Positions 60,271-64,000 of a DNA stretch of 64,000 nt are shown here, piece by piece. Positions within the stretch are counted from its first letter, which is position 1, and the number at the start of each line of letters is the position of its first letter. The notes under the pieces are model-generated. The model saw nothing but the letters and a program-made list of their open reading frames with translations, was not told the DNA's origin and searched no databases. A program made the position numbers and the translations under genes. The DNA comes from Marinirhabdus sp963799365 (GTDB lineage: Bacteria > Bacteroidota > Bacteroidia > Flavobacteriales > Flavobacteriaceae), in contig CAWCWV010000014.1 in assembly GCA_963799365.1 (NCBI GenBank), forward strand, positions 1 through 64,000, in the 5' to 3' direction.

Positions 60271-61608
60271 ATGATGCAATGGGAAGAGTTGCTTTCGCTA
60301 CAAAAACATGGCGATACCAAGAAACGGTTACGTATTGAAGAAAACGAATCCCGCACGGGCTTCGAAGTAGATTATGACCGGGTTATATTTTCTTCGGCCT
60401 TCAGAAGCTTGCAGGATAAAACCCAGGTAATCCCATTGTCCAAAACTTCTTTTGTGCACACACGTTTAACCCATAGTTTGGAAGTAAGCGTCGTTGGGCG
60501 CTCTTTAGGAAGACAGGTTGGGAAAGCGATTTTAGAAAAACATCCACATTTATTAAAAGTACACGGTTTCCAGTCAACCGATTTTGGAGCCATCGTCGCA
60601 GCAGCGGCTTTAGCACACGATATTGGCAATCCTCCTTTTGGACATAGCGGTGAAAAAGCAATTGGCGCCTATTTTTTAAGCGGAAAAGGAAAACGATTTA
60701 AATCGCAACTTACCCCAAAACAATACCAGGATTTAGTAGATTTTGAAGGCAATGCCAACGGTTTTAAGATTTTAACTGAAAGTAAGAATGGAGTCAATGG
60801 CGGCTTGCGACTTACCTTTGCCACCTTGGGAGCTTTTATGAAATATCCCAAGGAGAGCCTTCCGAAGAAACCTTCAAGGCACATTGCAGATAAAAAATAC
60901 GGCGTTTTTCAGAACGATGTTGCGTTTTTCAATGAAGTAGCAGAAACATTAGGTCTTCCTAAAAGAGGAAATGAAGGTGCTATGAGTTATGACCGTCATC
61001 CGCTGTGTTTTTTGGTAGAAGCTGCAGATGATATTTGTTACACTATTATAGATTTTGAAGATGGCATCAACCTGGGTTGGATTCCCGAAGAAACCGCTCT
61101 GGAATACCTATTACAGTTGGTGAAAAATTCTATCAATAAAGAAAAATATGCTACGCTTTCTCAAGCTAAAGACAGACTGGCGTATTTACGTTCTTTGGCG
61201 ATAAACACCTTAATTTCTGAAGCTGTTGAAATTTTCATTAAAAATGAAGAAGCCATTTTAAAAGGCGATTTTACAGAAGCTTTATTAGATAAAAGTCGGT
61301 ATCAAGCACAGATCACCGATATTATAAAAGAAAGTATTTCTAAAGTCTACGAAAGCCCTGAAGTAATAGAAAAAGAGCTAGCAGGCTATCAGATTCTTAC
61401 GACATTATTGGATACATATACCACAGCTTTTGAAAATGAAGCTAGCAATACGTTGCGCCACTACGACAAACTGATCCTAAAAAGTTTCGAAGAAACAGAA
61501 ATACCCTCCAACACCTACGATTATTTAATGCTGTGTTGTAACTACGTCTCTATGTTAACCGATGGGCAGGCACTACAACTGTTTCAAAAGATAAACGGGA
61601 ATTTGTAG
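60271..61608 (+). CDS. dgt: dGTP triphosphohydrolase (dNTPase, HD domain)
   Basis: This 445-residue protein starts at ATG 60271 (60274 is also possible; an upstream ATG at 60238 adds residues not typical of the family). Motifs are SSAFRSLQDKTQV, HTRLTHSLEVS, and the HD pair in ALAHDIGNPPFGHSGE. Dgt splits dGTP into deoxyguanosine and triphosphate. With nrdBA and dCMP deaminase it makes this window rich in dNTP genes, although they are far apart. Confidence 0.92.
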   Translation: MMQWEELLSLQKHGDTKKRLRIEENESRTGFEVDYDRVIFSSAFRSLQDKTQVIPLSKTSFVHTRLTHSLEVSVVGRSLGRQVGKAILEKHPHLLKVHGFQSTDFGAIVAAAALAHDIGNPPFGHSGEKAIGAYFLSGKGKRFKSQLTPKQYQDLVDFEGNANGFKILTESKNGVNGGLRLTFATLGAFMKYPKESLPKKPSRHIADKKYGVFQNDVAFFNEVAETLGLPKRGNEGAMSYDRHPLCFLVEAADDICYTIIDFEDGINLGWIPEETALEYLLQLVKNSINKEKYATLSQAKDRLAYLRSLAINTLISEAVEIFIKNEEAILKGDFTEALLDKSRYQAQITDIIKESISKVYESPEVIEKELAGYQILTTLLDTYTTAFENEASNTLRHYDKLILKSFEETEIPSNTYDYLMLCCNYVSMLTDGQALQLFQKINGNL

Positions 61609-61630
61609 TTATCATTGACTATTAAAACCA

Positions 61631-61896
61631 GCTCCTTCCCCCAGCGGCTAAATATTTTAAATGGAGCTAAGACAATTTGTTCCGCGTATTGGGGGAAGGT
61701 GAATTTTGGAATATTGTCTAATAAATTTTACATAATTTTAATCCAAAATTCGGAAGGGGGAGTTTAGAACCCTTCCGAATTTGACGATTAAACTTGTTTT
61801 TTGTTTCATAAATTTTCCGTCAAATCCACCTTCCCTTTAACGCAGAAAAAATTGGTTGAATTTATCTGATATTCAAAACCTGCTAAGGGAAGGAGC
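61631..61896. repeat. Nested inverted repeats in the gap between dgt and dxs
   Basis: The 287-bp gap has no gene. An outer pair GCTCCTTCCC (61631-61640) and GGGAAGGAGC (61887-61896) is perfect. Inside are CCTTCCCCCA/TGGGGGAAGG (61634-61643 and 61690-61699), GAATTTTGG/CCAAAATTC (61701-61709 and 61743-61751) and a 13-bp pair at 61746-61758 and 61770-61782. All but one share a CCTTCC/GGAAGG core. The whole could be a MITE-like element or a strongly folded terminator. Confidence 0.65.
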
Positions 61897-63680
61897 TAGC
61901 TTTCTAAGACCATTAATATTTCAGCCTGTATTTTCTTCGCTGAAATCCCAACCAAATCTTGCAACTCTTCCACAGTAGCATGCTCCGGGAACTCGTCAGG
62001 GATGCCTAGAATTTTGATTTTATTTTGAAAGTTATGTTCTGAAGCAAATTCAACAATAGCACTTCCCAACCCGCCTTTTTTGACACCGTCTTCCACCGTA
62101 ATTATTTTTGAATGGTTGTTGAAAATTTGATGGAGCATTGCTTTATCCAGCGGTTTCAAAAACCGAATATCGTAATGTGCAATTTTTTTTACTGAAGATT
62201 TTTCGACATCCAAGATTGCTTCTGTAACATTGTTTGCCATCGTTCCAATACTTAAAACTGCAATTGCACCTCCGTCTTTTAACTGAACCGCTTTTCCTAA
62301 TTCAATAGCTTTAAAAGGCTGTTGCCAATCTAAAATAGTTCCACGACCTCTGGGATAACGAATGGCAATGGGTATTTCCAATCCAAGTTGGGCCGTATAT
62401 AAAATATTCCGAAGTTCCAGTTCATTACGTGGTGCAAATAAGATGAGGTTGGGAATACATCGTAAGTACGCTATATCAAAAATACCATGATGCGTAGCGC
62501 CGTCTTCCCCTACAATCCCCGAACGATCCAGACAAAATATCACAGGGAGTTTTTGCAAACATACATCGTGAATGAGCTGGTCGTAGGCGCGTTGTAAAAA
62601 GGTAGAATAAATGTTACAAAAAACGGTCATTCCCTGTGTTGCTAATCCTGCGGCAAATGTTACAGCATGTTGCTCTGCAATACCTACGTCAAACGCACGA
62701 TTTGGAAAGGCTTCCATCATGAATTTTAGTGAACTTCCCGTGGGCATTGCCGGGGTAATGCCAACAATTTTTTCGTTTGCTGAAGCTAGTTCTACTAGGG
62801 TTTTTCCAAATACATCTTGAAATTTCGGAGGCAAAATTTCGGTAGATTTAGGAAATAGATCACCTGTTTTAGCATTAAATTTTCCAGGCGCATGGTATTT
62901 TACCTGGTCTTCTTCGGCCTGGCGTAAACCCTTCCCTTTTTTAGTGATAACGTGTAATAGTTTTGGCCCTTTAACGTCTTTTAATCTTTTTAATTCAGCA
63001 ATTAAAGTTGAAAGATCGTGGCCATCCACAGGTCCCGAATAGTTGAAATTCAACGCTTCAAAAATATTGTCTGTATCTGGGGCACCATCTAGATTTACTT
63101 GGGTAAGATAGTTTTTTAAAGCACCTACACTGGGGTCAATTCCAATAGCATTGTCATTTAAGATCACTAATAAATTTGTTTTGGTAACGCCAGCGTGGTT
63201 AAGCGCTTCAAAAGCCATTCCGCTAGCAATAGAAGCATCGCCCACGACCGCAATATGCTGAATAGTGTGTTTCCCATTTAACTGATTGGCAATAGCCATC
63301 CCCAATGCTGCCGAAATTGCTGTACTACTATGTCCAACGCCAAAAGTGTCATAGTCGCTTTCTGTTCTTTTTGGAAAACCGCTAATGCCATCCAAGCGTC
63401 TATTGGTGTGAAATTTATCCCTTCGCCCGGTAAGTATTTTATGTCCGTAGGCCTGGTGACCCACGTCCCAAACTAACAAATCTTCAGGAGTGTTAAAAAC
63501 ATAATGGAGCGCGACGGTTAATTCGGCAACTCCCAAGCTTGCGCCTAAATGACCTTCTTTGGTAGCTACGGCATTAATTATAAAATCCCGTAATTCTTGG
63601 GTGAGCTGCGGGAGCTGTTCTTCAGAAAGTTTTCGAAGATCATCAGGGAAATTAATTGTATGTAGCAGGTTTTTTTGCAT
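61896..63680 (-). CDS. dxs: 1-deoxy-D-xylulose-5-phosphate synthase
   Basis: This 594-residue thiamine-diphosphate enzyme makes 1-deoxyxylulose 5-phosphate from pyruvate and glyceraldehyde 3-phosphate, the first step of the MEP isoprenoid pathway. Visible motifs are LGVAELTVALHYVF, the cofactor GDASIASGMAFEALNHAG segment, DNAIGIDPSVG, and the transketolase part with GITPAMPTGSSLK, FDVGIAEQHAVTFAAG and HDVCLQKLPVIF. Length and motif order are typical of Bacteroidota. Confidence 0.95.
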   Translation of the reverse strand: MQKNLLHTINFPDDLRKLSEEQLPQLTQELRDFIINAVATKEGHLGASLGVAELTVALHYVFNTPEDLLVWDVGHQAYGHKILTGRRDKFHTNRRLDGISGFPKRTESDYDTFGVGHSSTAISAALGMAIANQLNGKHTIQHIAVVGDASIASGMAFEALNHAGVTKTNLLVILNDNAIGIDPSVGALKNYLTQVNLDGAPDTDNIFEALNFNYSGPVDGHDLSTLIAELKRLKDVKGPKLLHVITKKGKGLRQAEEDQVKYHAPGKFNAKTGDLFPKSTEILPPKFQDVFGKTLVELASANEKIVGITPAMPTGSSLKFMMEAFPNRAFDVGIAEQHAVTFAAGLATQGMTVFCNIYSTFLQRAYDQLIHDVCLQKLPVIFCLDRSGIVGEDGATHHGIFDIAYLRCIPNLILFAPRNELELRNILYTAQLGLEIPIAIRYPRGRGTILDWQQPFKAIELGKAVQLKDGGAIAVLSIGTMANNVTEAILDVEKSSVKKIAHYDIRFLKPLDKAMLHQIFNNHSKIITVEDGVKKGGLGSAIVEFASEHNFQNKIKILGIPDEFPEHATVEELQDLVGISAKKIQAEILMVLES

Positions 63681-63685
63681 TGAAG

Positions 63686-63693
63686 CAAAGATA
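63686..63693 (-). promoter_or_regulatory. TAnnTTTG promoter element of dxs
   Basis: On the minus strand TATCTTTG ends five bases before the dxs ATG at 63680, again giving a nearly leaderless message. Confidence 0.55.
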
Positions 63694-63743
63694 CTACTTC
63701 GGTACTATTTTACTTCTATCGAGATAAAATCACTCAGTATTCT

Positions 63744-63751
63744 TAATTTTG
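63744..63751 (+). promoter_or_regulatory. TAnnTTTG promoter element of tadA
   Basis: TAATTTTG matches the -7 consensus. The tandem repeat that fills the interval to the tadA start codon begins nine bases later. Confidence 0.6.
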
Positions 63752-63760
63752 TAGTTTTAA

Positions 63761-63816
63761 ACAGAGAACAGAGAACAGAGAACAGAGAACAGAGAACAGA
63801 GAACAGAGAACAGAGA
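63761..63816. repeat. 7-bp tandem repeat, 8 perfect copies of ACAGAGA, forming the tadA leader
   Basis: Eight identical units (56 bp) end exactly at the base before the ATG at 63817. Each unit is purine-rich and resembles a weak ribosome-binding site. Copy-number change would alter leader length but not the nearest unit. Confidence 0.95.
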
Positions 63817-64000
63817 ATGTTACAACCCTTCGACGATACCTACTTTATGAAAAAGGCTTTACAGGAAGCTGAAGCTGCCTATGACCAGGGCGAAATACCT
63901 ATAGGCGCAGTAATTGTAGTAAAAAACCAAATAATTGCCAGAGCGCACAACCTGACCGAAACCTTGACAGATGTAACCGCACACGCAGAGATGCAAGCCA
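63817..64000 (+). CDS. tadA: tRNA-specific adenosine deaminase, N-terminal part
   Basis: The window ends after 61 codons. The visible part shows the cytidine-deaminase fold start: MKKALQEAEAAYDQGEIPIGAVIVV and the zinc/catalytic motif HAEMQA. This pattern is typical of TadA, which converts A34 to inosine in tRNA-Arg, although a related guanine deaminase cannot be excluded from this part alone. The start codon directly follows the 7-bp repeat array. Confidence 0.85.
   Translation, partial: MLQPFDDTYFMKKALQEAEAAYDQGEIPIGAVIVVKNQIIARAHNLTETLTDVTAHAEMQA

Noticed and set aside
63761..63816. Possible CRISPR array or coding repeat
   Set aside because: Seven-bp contiguous units with no spacers; the unit length is not a multiple of three and the array stops at a start codon.

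Overview
The window reads as the chromosome of a marine-type Flavobacteriaceae bacterium (Bacteroidota). The evidence is low-GC, compact coding, promoters of the TAnnTTTG type, six proteins ending in type IX secretion (T9SS) type A sorting domains, SusC/FecA-style TonB-dependent receptors, and a NrdB that carries an N-terminal ATP-cone, as described for the flavobacterium Leeuwenhoekiella blandensis.

Positions 1-20915 form the right part of an integrated copper/heavy-metal island. It holds the end of a TolC-type efflux protein, a multicopper oxidase fused to a CopB-like barrel, DUF302, DUF3347, DUF305 and DUF2911 proteins, a haem-binding protein with an apparent -1 frameshift, an ArsP-like permease, an HMA-MauE protein and a CusB adaptor fused to DUF3347. 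After these come an AraC-type regulator with an HMA-like N-terminus, a four-helix-bundle copper-storage protein, a copper P-type ATPase, a CopZ-like protein, an MtfA-like peptidase and a tyrosine integrase. The island stops at a 3' fragment of a tRNA-Leu(CAA) gene followed by its terminator (20858-20950), so the fragment is a probable attR. The intact tRNA and the rest of the element should lie left of the window.

Positions 21113-32325 hold the most interesting system: an ECF sigma factor, a membrane-spanning anti-sigma-like protein with an outside TPR domain, and an exported, C-terminally anchored TPR-CHAT protease. Downstream are five genes, four of which encode T9SS cargo. The same promoter-like signal, TGATGACA-N15-(G/T)ATG, stands in front of the sigma gene, the first T9SS operon and the second T9SS gene. 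This suggests an autoregulated regulon in which the CHAT protease may release the sigma factor. An 11-copy 8-bp repeat abuts the second promoter.

Positions 32423-38972 hold a FecI-FecR-TonB receptor operon divergent from two related Asp-rich lipoprotein genes. Positions 39052-51580 are mostly housekeeping: M19 dipeptidase, HupE-like protein, dCMP deaminase, S41 protease, MarC, DUF3109, T9SS cargo, and class I ribonucleotide reductase with the ATP-cone on the beta subunit.

Positions 52105-60130 look phosphate-related: a PiT transporter with PhoU-like tail, a MORN-type protein, a TonB receptor and a beta-helix lipoprotein, with 11-bp-period arrays that resemble Pho boxes. The window ends with dGTPase, dxs and the start of tadA, whose whole leader is an 8-copy 7-bp repeat.
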